Numbered from the stretch's first letter, positions 51,755 through 61,067 are shown. The stretch: DNA of 64,000 bases from Dickeya dianthicola NCPPB 453 (GCF_000365305.1 NZ_CM001841.1:15313-79312), one strand, 5' to 3'. Notes: a model not told the origin generated them from the letters alone. Translations and numbers: made by a program.

Positions 51755-52618
51755 ATGCTCATTGTCAGTTACAACATTCAATACGGTCTTGGCCGCGATG
51801 GTCGTTACGATCTGGCTCGCATTGCCGATGAAGTGCGCGGTGCGGATATCATCTGTATGCAGGAAGTGGAACGCTTCTGGCAACGCTCCGGCATGACTGA
51901 TCAACCGGCGGAGCTGGCGGCGCTGCTGGGCGAGTATCACTGGGTGTACGGCGCCAATCTGGACATGGACGCCAGCACCGTGGCGGCGGACGGCCGGGTT
52001 GTCAATCGTCGTCGCCAGTTCGGCACCCTGACGCTGTCCCGCTGGCCGATTCTCTCCAGCCGTAACTTTCCGCTGCCGAAATTCGGCACCCTGACTCAGC
52101 ACTCTATTCAGCAAGGCGTGCTGGAAACGGTTGTCGACACCGGCGCCGGGGCGATCCGCGTTTATAACACCCATCTCAGCCATCTGTGCGCCGATACCCG
52201 GTTGCCGCAGGTGGAGGCGATGCTGGCGCTTTTCGCCCGCGCCCCGGATGAAGGCGGCGCCTGGTGCGGCGGCCATCCGGACCCGACCTCGGGCTGGACC
52301 GAAGGTCGGATGCCGCTGATGCCGCTGGAGATGATCCTGATGGGGGACTTGAACTGCCTGCCGGACAGCGAGGAGTACAGCCGTCTGATTGGGCCGGTAT
52401 CGCCGCATCACGGCCGGTTGGTTCGTCACCGCGGGTTGATGGATGCCTGGGTCGCCGCCGGCCAGCCGGAGAACAGCGGCTCTACCCATCCGAATGTCGG
52501 CGGCCGTATCGATCACTGCCTGTTGACGCCGTCGCTGGGGCTGACGGTACGCCGCTGCTGGGCGGATACCGAAAATCAGGGCTCCGATCACCACCCGTTG
52601 TGGGTCGAGCTGCAATAA
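51755..52618 (+). CDS. Endonuclease/exonuclease/phosphatase-fold enzyme
   Basis: 287 residues, no signal peptide. The EEP-fold metal and catalytic motifs are present in order: SYNIQYG (Asn near 7), QEVERFW, YNTHLSH, MGDLNCLPDS, IDHCLL and SDHHPLW. The superfamily includes DNases, sphingomyelinases and inositol-polyphosphate 5-phosphatases; by position (last gene of an ABC importer operon, 27 bases after the ATPase) it is more likely to act on an imported phosphodiester or sugar phosphate than on DNA. The substrate is inference. Confidence 0.85.
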   Translation: MLIVSYNIQYGLGRDGRYDLARIADEVRGADIICMQEVERFWQRSGMTDQPAELAALLGEYHWVYGANLDMDASTVAADGRVVNRRRQFGTLTLSRWPILSSRNFPLPKFGTLTQHSIQQGVLETVVDTGAGAIRVYNTHLSHLCADTRLPQVEAMLALFARAPDEGGAWCGGHPDPTSGWTEGRMPLMPLEMILMGDLNCLPDSEEYSRLIGPVSPHHGRLVRHRGLMDAWVAAGQPENSGSTHPNVGGRIDHCLLTPSLGLTVRRCWADTENQGSDHHPLWVELQ

Positions 52619-52816
52619 CCGACGCGTCTGTCACCCGCGGTGGGGTCTGCGGGCGACAGGCAATTTAGGGTTATTTTATATTCATATTTTTTGAAAGATA
52701 TCTGCAAATAAACCCGATTTTAACGTCGCGGCAACAGGTCTATTATCACTTCCATCGAAGGCGATAACGCCTCCTGAAAAGAATACTCACCCCATTCAAC
52801 GTGAAGGATATTGACC

Positions 52817-53083
52817 ATGAAAGCTATCAAAAATATTGTTGCAGTTATCGCTCTGGCTACCGTTTCTTTCGGCACCTTCGCTGCGACTACGTCCGCTGCT
52901 ACCGAAGTTCAGCAGTCAGTCAGCCTGTCTGCCGGCACCGTCAGCGCGACCGCCGCTACGCTGGACGGCCTGCAAGCCAACCTGTCTGAAAAAGCGAACG
53001 CCGCCGGCGCCAAATCGTTCCGCATCATCTCCGCCACCTCCGGCGAAAACCAGATGCGCGGCGTCGCTGAGCTGTACAACTGA
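52817..53083 (+). CDS. DUF1471 (YdgH/BhsA/McbA-like) small secreted protein
   Basis: 88 residues from the ATG at 52817 (AAGGA upstream). Signal peptide about 1-24 (MKAIKNIVAVIALATVSFGTFA). The mature part has the YhcN/BhsA pattern (GTVSATAATLDGLQANLSEKANAAGAKSFRIIS...RGVAELYN). Such proteins alter envelope stress tolerance or biofilm in E. coli. A terminator follows, and a truncated paralogue lies 7 kb upstream. Confidence 0.92.
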   Translation: MKAIKNIVAVIALATVSFGTFAATTSAATEVQQSVSLSAGTVSATAATLDGLQANLSEKANAAGAKSFRIISATSGENQMRGVAELYN

Positions 53084-53139
53084 TACTATCGATATTAATC
53101 ATATCGATATCACGTGCAGCAATTATCTCTGTGAGCAAT

Positions 53140-53166
53140 GGCCGCCTTCGGGCGGCTTTGTTGTTT
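53140..53166 (+). terminator. Terminator of the DUF1471 gene
   Basis: GCCGCC-TTCG-GGCGGC stem followed by TTTGTTGTTT. Same stem, loop and tail as the copy at 45957. The convergent nuclease gene ends 37 bases further on. Confidence 0.88.
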
Positions 53167-53202
53167 GGAGGGAAAGATTTGCGGGGTAAATAGCGTTGGC
53201 AT

Positions 53203-53835
53203 TTATACCGACAACCATCCTTTCAGGATATTAACCAGCACTGGTGCGTAAGGTTCCAGCCTGCCGTTCTGCGGGGAACTGAAATCGTTAATAACGGCTC
53301 TTAGCAGATCGTCGTCTTCCAACCCTTCGTCAGGATCGATACCGTTAGTCCATAACAGGCTGTCGATAAACTGTTTGCGTATCTCAATCAGCTTTTTGTT
53401 ATGGGTTTCATTGTCGCCAAGGTTAAGCACCCGAATAGCATCCTGCGCACGTTCCGTCTTGCCGTTAACGCGTCCGCTAAGCATAAATTGCAACTCTGTT
53501 TCACAATTCGTTATCAGCGGGGTAAGCGAAAACGGTTGTGAACCGTGGGCGGCGTCGCATTGGTCTTTCGTGGTGCAACTGGCGACGATGTTGGTGAAAT
53601 CAAGGCTGCGGTGAGGCGCCAGTTTTCGTGCCTGCACATGTTCATTCATGGTGTCGCTGTTATCACCGCTGATCGGTTTGCAGCAGTAGGCGCACAGGTA
53701 AAATTGCTCTTTGGCGCAGGCATCACGGATGTCCTGCCGCTCGGTTTCCGTCAAATCGTCATAGCGGCCGTTGGGATTGGCGCGTTTCCAGGCTGTAAGG
53801 CTGACGGGTTCCGTACCTTTAGTTATTCTTCTCAC
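53203..53835 (-). CDS. ptuB: HNH nuclease, PtuB-like (Septu anti-phage system)
   Basis: 210 residues. A zinc-knuckle HNH core reads C48-A-Y-C51, N64-E-H66 and N82, in the arrangement of the TIGR02646/PtuB family, which pairs with an ATPase in Septu defence and retron-linked systems. It overlaps the end of the ATPase gene by 17 bases, so the two proteins are made together. The active site appears complete. Function as a phage-triggered nuclease is known for the family and inferred here. No retron reverse transcriptase or msr-msd lies next to it. Confidence 0.85.
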   Translation of the reverse strand: MRRITKGTEPVSLTAWKRANPNGRYDDLTETERQDIRDACAKEQFYLCAYCCKPISGDNSDTMNEHVQARKLAPHRSLDFTNIVASCTTKDQCDAAHGSQPFSLTPLITNCETELQFMLSGRVNGKTERAQDAIRVLNLGDNETHNKKLIEIRKQFIDSLLWTNGIDPDEGLEDDDLLRAVINDFSSPQNGRLEPYAPVLVNILKGWLSV

Positions 53836-55261
53836 CGCGTAACTCCTGTTTGCGCAGTAATAGGCGGGCTTTGGTCAGTTCCAGATTGGTTGTGGGCAAC
53901 TCAGCTGTCAGTTCATCCAGCAGCACTTTGGCTGGCGCTAATTGCTGGCGTTGAATCAAATCCAACAGATCATTAAATTTGGTGGCGATACGCGCGTTAC
54001 GGATATGCGTATCCATCACATCCAGTAAGACGCTGTTGGCGTCTTGACCATACTGAGAGGGCACCACGGTCAGTTCGCCGTTATTCAGTGAGTAGACCAG
54101 CACATCTTTGTGATCGCTAATCACCAGCGGCGAGTGGGTGGTCAAAATAAACTGACAGTGGGGGAAGGTGGTAGTCAGCCGTTCGATAATACTGCGCTGC
54201 CATGACGGATGCAGATGCATATCCACTTCATCGATCAGCACAATGCCTTGCCCGTGCAGCGGGTTGTCCAACTTCGGGTTCATTATCGCCAGACGGCGCG
54301 CAATGTCGCCTACCAGCGCCATCAGCGATTTTTCGCCCTGCGACAGTTGCAGCACGTTAAAGGCCTCACCGTTTTTATCGACCGACATATGTAGCCGGGG
54401 TTTGCGGCGTACTCTTAAATTGAAAAAACCTGGCATGAAGCGATAAATGGCGTGTCGCACGGCATCAAGTTGTGGGTCTTTATTCGATTTTTCAGACTGT
54501 TTTAATTCTGATAATACTGTTTTTAATTTAGTTATTTCTTTTTTGACATCGATATTTTTATTTTTTTCAGGGTCGAATGTTTGGGTAGTAAATTGTTCTG
54601 GATTGTTGTCGAGTATATTGGAGAGAACATCGGCTAGGGATGGTGTTGCCTCGTTTTCAATATCTTCCCGCTCACGAAACCATTCGAAAAAACGCCGGAA
54701 ATCCACGCCTTGATTGAGCGCGTTGTCGTACCCATCCACCTGTTGAAAACGATGCTTGCCTTTTATTTTTAGCGGAATATCCAGCACGCTGCGTTCGACC
54801 GGATAAAAGGCGATTAATGGCAGGCTGCTTTGTTCATCTTGAGTCAAGGCAGTACGGTAGCGATCGGCGAGTGCGGAGAGTGCATTAAGCTGGCTGGCGT
54901 GTTGCCCTTTTTTACCGCTGCGGGTTTTTGCCAGCGTCCAATGATATTCGGTCTTGTTGTCCTCGGCATGACTCAGCGACGGCGTGGTATCCCGCACCAT
55001 TATCTCAATCGCGGCGGAAGTCTGCCCGTTGGTAATGGTGTCTTCGCTGATGCCGCTACCGCTGCCTTTTTCACTGCGCACCCGCGCGACCAGCCAGCCG
55101 AGCGAGGTCGCCAGTGCCTGCAGAATAGAGGTTTTCCCGGCGCCATTATTGCCGACCAGCACCGTTACGTTGGAAGGATAATCAGCCGTTGGCGCGATGA
55201 GAGCATCGAGAGAAGTAAAGCGCCCGACATGGTGCAACCTGAATTGCTTTATTTTCATCAT
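53819..55261 (-). CDS. ptuA: ABC-type ATPase, PtuA-like (Septu anti-phage system)
   Basis: 480 residues from the ATG at 55261 (AAGGAA five bases upstream; a second ATG follows directly). Walker A GNNGAGKTS at 37-45, a long coiled and charged insertion (about 240-330), signature LSQGEKSLMALVGD, Walker B GIVLIDEVDMHLHPSWQ and the TTHSP loop. This is the SMC/RecF-like ATPase plan of PtuA, which forms a complex with PtuB and senses infection. The insertion region at about 54440-54700 is AT-rich compared with neighbouring genes, a sign of transfer. It sits in the 2.3-kb gap between a DUF1471 gene and yhiN. Confidence 0.85.
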   Translation of the reverse strand: MMKIKQFRLHHVGRFTSLDALIAPTADYPSNVTVLVGNNGAGKTSILQALATSLGWLVARVRSEKGSGSGISEDTITNGQTSAAIEIMVRDTTPSLSHAEDNKTEYHWTLAKTRSGKKGQHASQLNALSALADRYRTALTQDEQSSLPLIAFYPVERSVLDIPLKIKGKHRFQQVDGYDNALNQGVDFRRFFEWFREREDIENEATPSLADVLSNILDNNPEQFTTQTFDPEKNKNIDVKKEITKLKTVLSELKQSEKSNKDPQLDAVRHAIYRFMPGFFNLRVRRKPRLHMSVDKNGEAFNVLQLSQGEKSLMALVGDIARRLAIMNPKLDNPLHGQGIVLIDEVDMHLHPSWQRSIIERLTTTFPHCQFILTTHSPLVISDHKDVLVYSLNNGELTVVPSQYGQDANSVLLDVMDTHIRNARIATKFNDLLDLIQRQQLAPAKVLLDELTAELPTTNLELTKARLLLRKQELRGEKNN

Positions 55262-55356
55262 CCGTTCCTTAATCAGACGTAAAGCCGCCTGCGCAGTGTA
55301 CAAATCTTCCGGCAATGATACATCCCTTTCCGGGATGCTCTGTGGCGAACGGGTGT

Positions 55357-56541
55357 TTACCCCAGCGCCTGCGCGCAGGCCCAGGCGGAACTCCACGCCC
55401 ACTGGAAGTTGTAACCGCCGAGCCAGCCGGTGACGTCCACCACTTCGCCGATAAAATACAACCCCGGCATTTTGCCGGCTTCCATCGTTTTTGACGACAG
55501 CTCGCGGGTGTCGACGCCGCCGAGCGTCACTTCCGCCGTGCGATAGCCTTCGGTGCCGTTAGGCTGTACCCGCCACTGTTGCAGCGTGGTTTCCACTTCG
55601 GTCTGTTGCGATTTGTTGAGCTGTTTTAACGTGACGTCCGGTAACTGCTCCAATGCTTGCAGGCATTCCACCAGCCGTTTCGGCAACCATTGCGACAGGG
55701 TATTTTTCAGGCTCTGGTTCGGATGCGCCTGACGCTCGGCATTGAGGTTTTCGGCCAGATCAAGCGTGGGCAACAGGTTGATGGTGACGAATTCCCCCGG
55801 CTGCCAGTAGCTGGACAGTTGCAGAATCGCCGGGCCGGACAGGCCGCGGTGAGTAAACAGAATATTTTCACGGAAGGTGGTGCCGTTTTCGGCCGTCACC
55901 ACCGCCGGCACCGACACGCCGGAGAGCGTCTGCAACTGTTCCAGCAGCGGCTTATGCAGGGTAAACGGCACCAGCGCGGCGCGAGTCGGCAGCACGTTGA
56001 GGCCAAATTGTGCCGCCAGTTGATAACCGACTGGTGTGGCTCCCAGACCGGGCATCGACAGCCCGCCGGTGGCGATAACCAACGCGCGCGCTTGTACCAC
56101 ACCGGTATTGAGATTCACCTGGAACAGCGTGTTTTTTTCTACCGACAGCACGTCGCTGCGCAGGCGCAGCGTCACCTTACCGGCATCGCACTCTTTCATC
56201 AGCATATCGACGATGTGCTGCGCGGAATCGTCGCAGAACAACTGGCCGAGCGTTTTTTCGTGATACGCAATGCCGTGGCGGTTGACCAGACTGATGAAAT
56301 CCCATTGGGTGTAGCGGGCGAGGGCGGATTTGCAGAAGTGTGGGTTATTCGACAGGTAGGCCGCGGGTTCGGCGTACAAATTGGTGAAGTTGCAGCGCCC
56401 GCCGCCGGACATCAGAATCTTGCGGCCCGGCTTTTTGCCGTTGTCCACCAGCAGCGCCCGCAGCCCTTTCTGGCCTGCCTGCGCTGCACAGAACAGCCCG
56501 GCCGCGCCCGCACCAATGATGATTACGTCAAACTGTTCCAC
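55357..56541 (-). CDS. yhiN: YhiN, HI0933-family flavoprotein
   Basis: 394 residues from the GTG at 56541 (GGGAG five bases upstream, first residues VEQFDVIIIGAGAAG). An ATG at 56565 would add eight residues with no homology to E. coli YhiN. The FAD dinucleotide motif GAGAAG and SGGGRCNFTN, TGGLSMPGLGA, and GLYFIGEVVDVTGWLGGYNFQWAWSSA at the end are typical. Predicted NAD(P)/FAD oxidoreductase of unknown substrate. Gene order yhiN next to pitA matches E. coli. Confidence 0.93.
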   Translation of the reverse strand: MEQFDVIIIGAGAAGLFCAAQAGQKGLRALLVDNGKKPGRKILMSGGGRCNFTNLYAEPAAYLSNNPHFCKSALARYTQWDFISLVNRHGIAYHEKTLGQLFCDDSAQHIVDMLMKECDAGKVTLRLRSDVLSVEKNTLFQVNLNTGVVQARALVIATGGLSMPGLGATPVGYQLAAQFGLNVLPTRAALVPFTLHKPLLEQLQTLSGVSVPAVVTAENGTTFRENILFTHRGLSGPAILQLSSYWQPGEFVTINLLPTLDLAENLNAERQAHPNQSLKNTLSQWLPKRLVECLQALEQLPDVTLKQLNKSQQTEVETTLQQWRVQPNGTEGYRTAEVTLGGVDTRELSSKTMEAGKMPGLYFIGEVVDVTGWLGGYNFQWAWSSAWACAQALG

Positions 56542-56850
56542 ATTACTCTCCCGTTGTTCCGCCATGTCATCGCCCCACAGGGCGGCCGATTATAGGCGAT
56601 GTCCCGACGCCGGTCATCGCCTGGGTGCGCCTTGCGCCATGCCGTGCAGCAACGGGTCGGGGGGCTGTGTGCCGGTAACAAAATGTGTGGATGGGTAAAA
56701 ACAATAATGAGTTGATTTTAATTGATTAAATCGTTTTCACCGGCAGAAATGGCGTCAATTAAGTCAAAATAATGTCATATTTTGCTTTTCCTGTTTCAGC
56801 TTGTCACCGATAATGCGCCGCGTTCATGACCACTACATGGCCTAACACTT
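56542..56850. promoter_or_regulatory. Divergent promoter spacer between yhiN and pitA
   Basis: 309 bases, AT-rich toward pitA, with no gene. It must hold both promoters. I could not fix core elements or a Pho or Zur box by eye. Confidence 0.5.
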
Positions 56851-58359
56851 ATGTTACATTTATTTGCCGGGCTTGATTTCCACACCGGTCTGATGCTGGT
56901 TCTCGCCCTGCTATTTGTTCTGTTCTACGAAGCCATCAACGGCTTTCACGATACCGCCAACGCGGTAGCCACTGTTATCTATACCCGTGCGATGCGCGCC
57001 CAATTGGCGGTTGTCATGGCCGGGGTTTTCAACTTCCTCGGGGTATTGCTGGGCGGTCTGAGCGTCGCGTACGCCATCGTCCACCTATTGCCGACCGATT
57101 TGTTGCTGAACGTTAGCTCCGCCCACGGTCTGGCGATGGTGTTTTCCATGCTGCTGGCGGCGATTATCTGGAATTTGGGCACCTGGTATTTCGGGCTGCC
57201 GGCCTCCAGTTCGCACACTCTTATCGGCGCCATCATCGGTATTGGTCTGACTAATGCGCTGGTGACCCATACCTCGGTGGTGGATGCGCTCAATATTCCC
57301 AAAATGGTCAGTATTTTCCTGTCGCTGCTGGTTTCGCCGGTGGTCGGTATGATCATCGCCGGGTTGATGGTGTATCTGCTGCGTCGTTACTGGAGCAATA
57401 ATAAGAAGCGCCAGCGCGTTCATCTGACGCCGGCCGAGCGCGAAAAACAGGACGGCAAGCGCAAGCCGCCGTTCTGGACCCGTACCGCGCTGATCTTGTC
57501 TGCGGTGGGGGTGAGCTTCTCCCACGGTGCGAACGACGGCCAGAAAGGCATCGGTCTGATCATGCTGGTGCTGATTGGCGTGGCGCCGGCCGGATTTATG
57601 CTGAACATGAATGCATCCGGTTACGATATCAGCCGCACCCGCGACGCGGTGGTGAACCTACAGACCTACTACCAGTCTCACAGCGCGGCGCTGACGCATG
57701 TGATCGACCTGTCGCACCCGGTGATACCGGCGCCGGAAAACGTGATTCCGTCCACCGGCAACAAACCGGATTTTCATTGTGATATGTCTCGCGCGCTGAT
57801 CGCCATCGACCGCGCGCAGGGGCTGCTGAATAACGTCAAAAGCTACGATGAGCTAGCCGCCGATGACCGCGCCCGTGCTCGTCGCTTGCTGATGTGCATC
57901 TCCGATACGTTGGATCGCGTCGTCAAGCTGCCGGAAACCTCGTCTGACGACAAACGCCTGCTCAACAACCTGCGCAGCGACCTGCTGTACACGGTGGAAT
58001 ACGCGCCGCTGTGGATTATCGTGGCGGTAGCGCTGGCGTTGTCGCTCGGCACTATGGTGGGCTGGAAGCGCGTGGCGGTGACCATCGGCGAGAAGATTGG
58101 CAAAAAAGGCATGACCTATGCGCAGGGCGTTTCAGCGCAAGTGACGGCGGCGATGTCCATCGGTATCGCCAGCTATACCGGCATGCCGGTTTCCACGACT
58201 CACGTACTCTCGTCCGCGGTGGCCGGGACCATGATTGTGGACGGCGGCGGTGTGCAGAGCAAAACCGTGAAAAGCATTCTGCTGGCCTGGGTGTTTACCC
58301 TGCCGGTGTCGATGCTGCTGTCCGGCGTGCTCTATTGGCTGGCGTTGAAGCTGATCTAA
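56851..58359 (+). CDS. pitA: PitA, low-affinity metal-phosphate:proton symporter
   Basis: 502 residues (E. coli 499), inner-membrane carrier of the PiT family. Both repeats carry the signature [11 protein letters not shown] and [13 protein letters not shown], and the second half has [29 protein letters not shown] long hydrophilic loop (about residues 250-375) separates the halves. It takes up neutral divalent-metal phosphate. Start ATG at 56851 agrees with E. coli ([13 protein letters not shown]). Confidence 0.97.
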   Translation: MLHLFAGLDFHTGLMLVLALLFVLFYEAINGFHDTANAVATVIYTRAMRAQLAVVMAGVFNFLGVLLGGLSVAYAIVHLLPTDLLLNVSSAHGLAMVFSMLLAAIIWNLGTWYFGLPASSSHTLIGAIIGIGLTNALVTHTSVVDALNIPKMVSIFLSLLVSPVVGMIIAGLMVYLLRRYWSNNKKRQRVHLTPAEREKQDGKRKPPFWTRTALILSAVGVSFSHGANDGQKGIGLIMLVLIGVAPAGFMLNMNASGYDISRTRDAVVNLQTYYQSHSAALTHVIDLSHPVIPAPENVIPSTGNKPDFHCDMSRALIAIDRAQGLLNNVKSYDELAADDRARARRLLMCISDTLDRVVKLPETSSDDKRLLNNLRSDLLYTVEYAPLWIIVAVALALSLGTMVGWKRVAVTIGEKIGKKGMTYAQGVSAQVTAAMSIGIASYTGMPVSTTHVLSSAVAGTMIVDGGGVQSKTVKSILLAWVFTLPVSMLLSGVLYWLALKLI

Positions 58360-58401
58360 CCCGCGCGGTGATAAAACGGTAAGCGTCGAGACACGCGTCA
58401 A

Positions 58402-58456
58402 AGCAATTAGCAATTAGCAATTAGCAATCAAAGCAATCAAAGCAATCAAAGCAAAT
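58402..58456. repeat. Compound tandem repeat after pitA (7-base and 9-base units)
   Basis: AGCAATT three times (58402-58422), then AGCAATCAA three times (58423-58449) and a partial AGCAAAT. The two units share AGCAAT, so one array probably arose from the other by slippage. Confidence 0.93.
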
Positions 58457-58457
58457 A

Positions 58458-58485
58458 AGAAGGGCGGCCATGAGGTCGCCTTTCT
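58458..58485 (+). terminator. Probable stem-loop terminator after pitA
   Basis: AGAAGGGCGGCC / GGTCGCCTTTCT, a 12-base stem with two G-U pairs and loop ATGA, then GCTTTACGG. The weak T-tract makes this less certain. Confidence 0.6.
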
Positions 58486-58542
58486 GCTTTACGGCGTTGA
58501 TGAGAGCATACCCGGCTTACGCCGCCAGGCTACCGTGGCGCC

Positions 58543-58878
58543 TTAGTGCCAGATTATCAAGGCGATGAGACTGACCACAACCAGCCCGCACAGGGCGGAG
58601 GTCAGCAGAAACTGACCGCGGACCCGCGCGCAGCGACGGATGAATTCAGGGTCGTGATGATCAAGGTAACGTTGTGCGTAGATGTAGCGAACCAGCCGCA
58701 ACTGTTTGCTGGGCTGCCCGTGAGAGGTGAAAAAGCCGCCTCCATCCACATACTGGTACAGTAGCGGATCGCAGTCTCTCAGTATCAGCAGCAGCACTCG
58801 TAACGAAGAATAATATCGCGCCATATTGATGACACAGACGACACATAAAGCCCAGAAAAGCGCAAATGTACTAATCAT
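58543..58878 (-). CDS. uspB: UspB, universal stress protein B
   Basis: 111 residues from the ATG at 58878, equal to E. coli; an extra ATG at 58881 directly before it is equally placed after GGAGGG. Two membrane segments flank a soluble stretch ([19 protein letters not shown] at the start and [19 protein letters not shown] at the end). It is an RpoS-dependent inner-membrane protein needed for stationary-phase ethanol tolerance in E. coli. Divergent from uspA, the order known in E. coli. Confidence 0.94.
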   Translation of the reverse strand: MISTFALFWALCVVCVINMARYYSSLRVLLLILRDCDPLLYQYVDGGGFFTSHGQPSKQLRLVRYIYAQRYLDHHDPEFIRRCARVRGQFLLTSALCGLVVVSLIALIIWH

Positions 58879-59470
58879 CATGCTTCCCTCCCGGATTATA
58901 ACCCATCAGATGCTTTTACGTGTCGGGTCCTGCCGACATCACATCCGTGGGTATTTATGCCACACGTTATTCACGCGATGTTATGGGGCCGCCAGACTAT
59001 AGCGAGCTGCCCGGGTGTTCTTCTTCACCGCTGTATCCCTGCCTGAAGAGGGACCGGCAGGGTCCCCCCTCAATTTCATTGTAGAATAATTTCATTGTAG
59101 AAGAGCCTTGCGCTTTTTTTCCATATCTGACGCAAGGTTCATGAAAGCAAAAAACATCACGACTTCTTTTGATCTGGCTCCGGCTTTCTTCGCCGTAAGC
59201 GCTGTTCTTTTCAACTACACTTTGCGTACGGGCGAGAGGTTTCACCATTAAGTTTCACCATTAATAAATAGTATCGGCGCGGATGGACGATTGCTTCAGG
59301 GGGAAGTGGTTACCCATATCCACAGGACCGTTACAAAATATGTGGTGTTGTGATCTGTTGAACATAACCTTGAATTGGGGGGGTGTTATGCTCACACCGC
59401 CATCGGTTATCAGACTGGCAGGAGAAATATCTGCTGACCTATCAGTTAGTCATTACGGAAGGAGCTTATC
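58879..59470. promoter_or_regulatory. uspB-uspA intergenic region with two tandem duplications
   Basis: 592 bases with no supportable gene. AATTTCATTGTAGAAT/G is duplicated with a 16-base period at 59072-59103, and GTTTCACCATTAA is duplicated with a 13-base period at 59239-59264. A hairpin CCTTGCG...CGCAAGG spans 59106-59137. The uspA promoter should lie in the last 150 bases. An open frame at 58997-59248 was rejected. Confidence 0.6.
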
Positions 59471-59905
59471 ATGGCTTATAAACACATCCTTATCGCGGTC
59501 GACCTGTCACCGGAAAGTAAGGTGTTAGTGGAAAAAGCGGTTTCCATGGCGCGGCCGTATGATGCCAAAGTCTCTTTGATCCATGTTGACGTGAATTACT
59601 CTGATCTCTACACCGGGCTGATCGATGTCAACCTGGGCGACATGCAGCAACGCATTTCCGAAGAAACCCAGAATGCCCTGAAGGATCTGGCGGACAACGC
59701 CGGTTATCCTATCTCGGAAACCCTGAGCGGCAGCGGCGATCTGGGCCAGGTGCTGGTTGACGCCATCCGCAAGTATGATGTCGACCTGGTGCTGTGTGGT
59801 CATCATCAGGATTTCTGGAGCAAACTGATGTCGTCCGCGCGCCAGCTGATCAATACCGTCCACATTGATATGTTGATTGTGCCGCTGCGTGAAGACGAGG
59901 AATAA
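59471..59905 (+). CDS. uspA: UspA, universal stress protein A
   Basis: 144 residues, the E. coli length, with the same start ([23 protein letters not shown]). It is a small cytoplasmic dimer induced by starvation, heat, oxidants and DNA damage. The class lacks the ATP-binding G-x2-G-x9-G(S/T) motif, as here. AAGGAG stands before the ATG. Confidence 0.97.
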   Translation: MAYKHILIAVDLSPESKVLVEKAVSMARPYDAKVSLIHVDVNYSDLYTGLIDVNLGDMQQRISEETQNALKDLADNAGYPISETLSGSGDLGQVLVDAIRKYDVDLVLCGHHQDFWSKLMSSARQLINTVHIDMLIVPLREDEE

Positions 59906-59951
59906 GCCGCCCGAAGCGGCTCTCTGATTCGGGGCGGATGATCAAGATACC

Positions 59952-60073
59952 CAGGCATAGCTATCGGCTATGCCTGAAGCGCAGTTTATGACGTCATGAA
60001 AACTCATCAGCCTGTATTTAATGGATTTTTCATCAATCTGAGGCATAGCCATTGGCTATGCCTCGATTTTTTT
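59952..60073 (+). terminator. Two related hairpins after uspA; the second is a terminator
   Basis: First: CAGGCATAGC-TATCG-GCTATGCCTG (59952-59976). Second: GAGGCATAGCC-ATT-GGCTATGCCTC followed by GATTTTTTT (60040-60073). The stems share GGCATAGC/GCTATGCC, so one is a duplicate of the other. Confidence 0.8.
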
Positions 60074-60207
60074 GAGCGGTGCCGGCGGTGCGAATCATTG
60101 CGGGATACCGCCGACTATGCCATTGGCGAAGGCCGCTGTTTTTCTGGCTTCGCCCGGCGAAATCGCGTTAGCATGCGGGGTAGTTAGGTTGATTATTGGG
60201 GAAATTC

Positions 60208-61023
60208 ATGGCGATAAAACTGATTGCGATTGATATGGACGGCACCTTGTTGACGCCGGAAAATCAAATCTCGCCAGCGGTGAAACAGGCGATTACCGCC
60301 GCCCGCGAAAAAGGCGTTTATGTGGCGCTGGCGACCGGGCGTCCGTTCATTGGCGTCGAACGCTATCTGGAACAACTGGGGCTGCAGCAGGACGGGCATT
60401 ACTGCATCACCAATAATGGCGCGCTGGTGCAGCGTACCGCGACGGGTGAATGCGTGGCGCAGACTACGCTGAGCTTTGAGGATTATCTCCATTTCGAGGC
60501 GCTGTCGCGCGAGCTGGGCGTGCATTTCCATGCGCTTGATTTCAATTACGTTTACACCGCCAACAAAGATATCAGCGCCTATACGGTGCATGAATCCCAC
60601 CTGACCAGCATGCCGCTGAAATACCGGGCGGTGGAGGAGATGGACCCAGGTCTGCGTTTTCCGAAATTGATGATGATCGATGAGCCCGACGTGCTGGATG
60701 CCGCTATCGCCCGCATTCCGCGCGAAGATTTCACGCATTACACCATCATGAAAAGCGCCGCGTTCTATCTGGAGATTCTGGACAAGCGCGTCAACAAAGG
60801 CGAAGGGGTGAAAATGCTGGCGCAACACCTTGGCCTGGAACCTGATGAAGTCATGGCGCTGGGCGATCAGGAAAACGATCTGGCGATGATCGAGTTTGCC
60901 GGGCTGGGGGTGGCGATGGGCAATGCGATTGATAGCGTCAAGGCAGTGAGCCAGTTCGTTACCCGATCCAACAGTGAAGACGGCGTAGCTTACGCTATCG
61001 AGAAGTTTGTGTTGAACGTCTGA
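60208..61023 (+). CDS. yidA: YidA, HAD-IIB sugar phosphatase
   Basis: 271 residues from the ATG at 60208 (GGGGAA upstream); a TTG at 60196 is not favoured. HAD nucleophile motif AIDMDGT at 7-13, the Cof-type cap, LATGRP, KSAAFYLEILDKRVNKGEG and GDQENDLAMIE. The E. coli enzyme dephosphorylates erythrose-4-phosphate, sugar phosphates and phosphonate substrates in vitro. Convergent with uxuA. Confidence 0.95.
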   Translation: MAIKLIAIDMDGTLLTPENQISPAVKQAITAAREKGVYVALATGRPFIGVERYLEQLGLQQDGHYCITNNGALVQRTATGECVAQTTLSFEDYLHFEALSRELGVHFHALDFNYVYTANKDISAYTVHESHLTSMPLKYRAVEEMDPGLRFPKLMMIDEPDVLDAAIARIPREDFTHYTIMKSAAFYLEILDKRVNKGEGVKMLAQHLGLEPDEVMALGDQENDLAMIEFAGLGVAMGNAIDSVKAVSQFVTRSNSEDGVAYAIEKFVLNV

Positions 61024-61067
61024 CCCCCCTGACTTGCTCGGGCCAGACGTATAGGGTGGTGTGCGGG

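Noticed and set aside
53203-55261. Retron-type defence (Ec78-like) for the ATPase/HNH pair
   Set aside because: No reverse transcriptase gene and no msr-msd-like RNA lies on either side, so the stand-alone Septu reading is preferred.
58997-59248. 83-codon minus-strand frame between uspB and uspA
   Set aside because: It crosses the short tandem repeats, has no clear ribosome site and no family likeness; the spacer is better read as promoter DNA.
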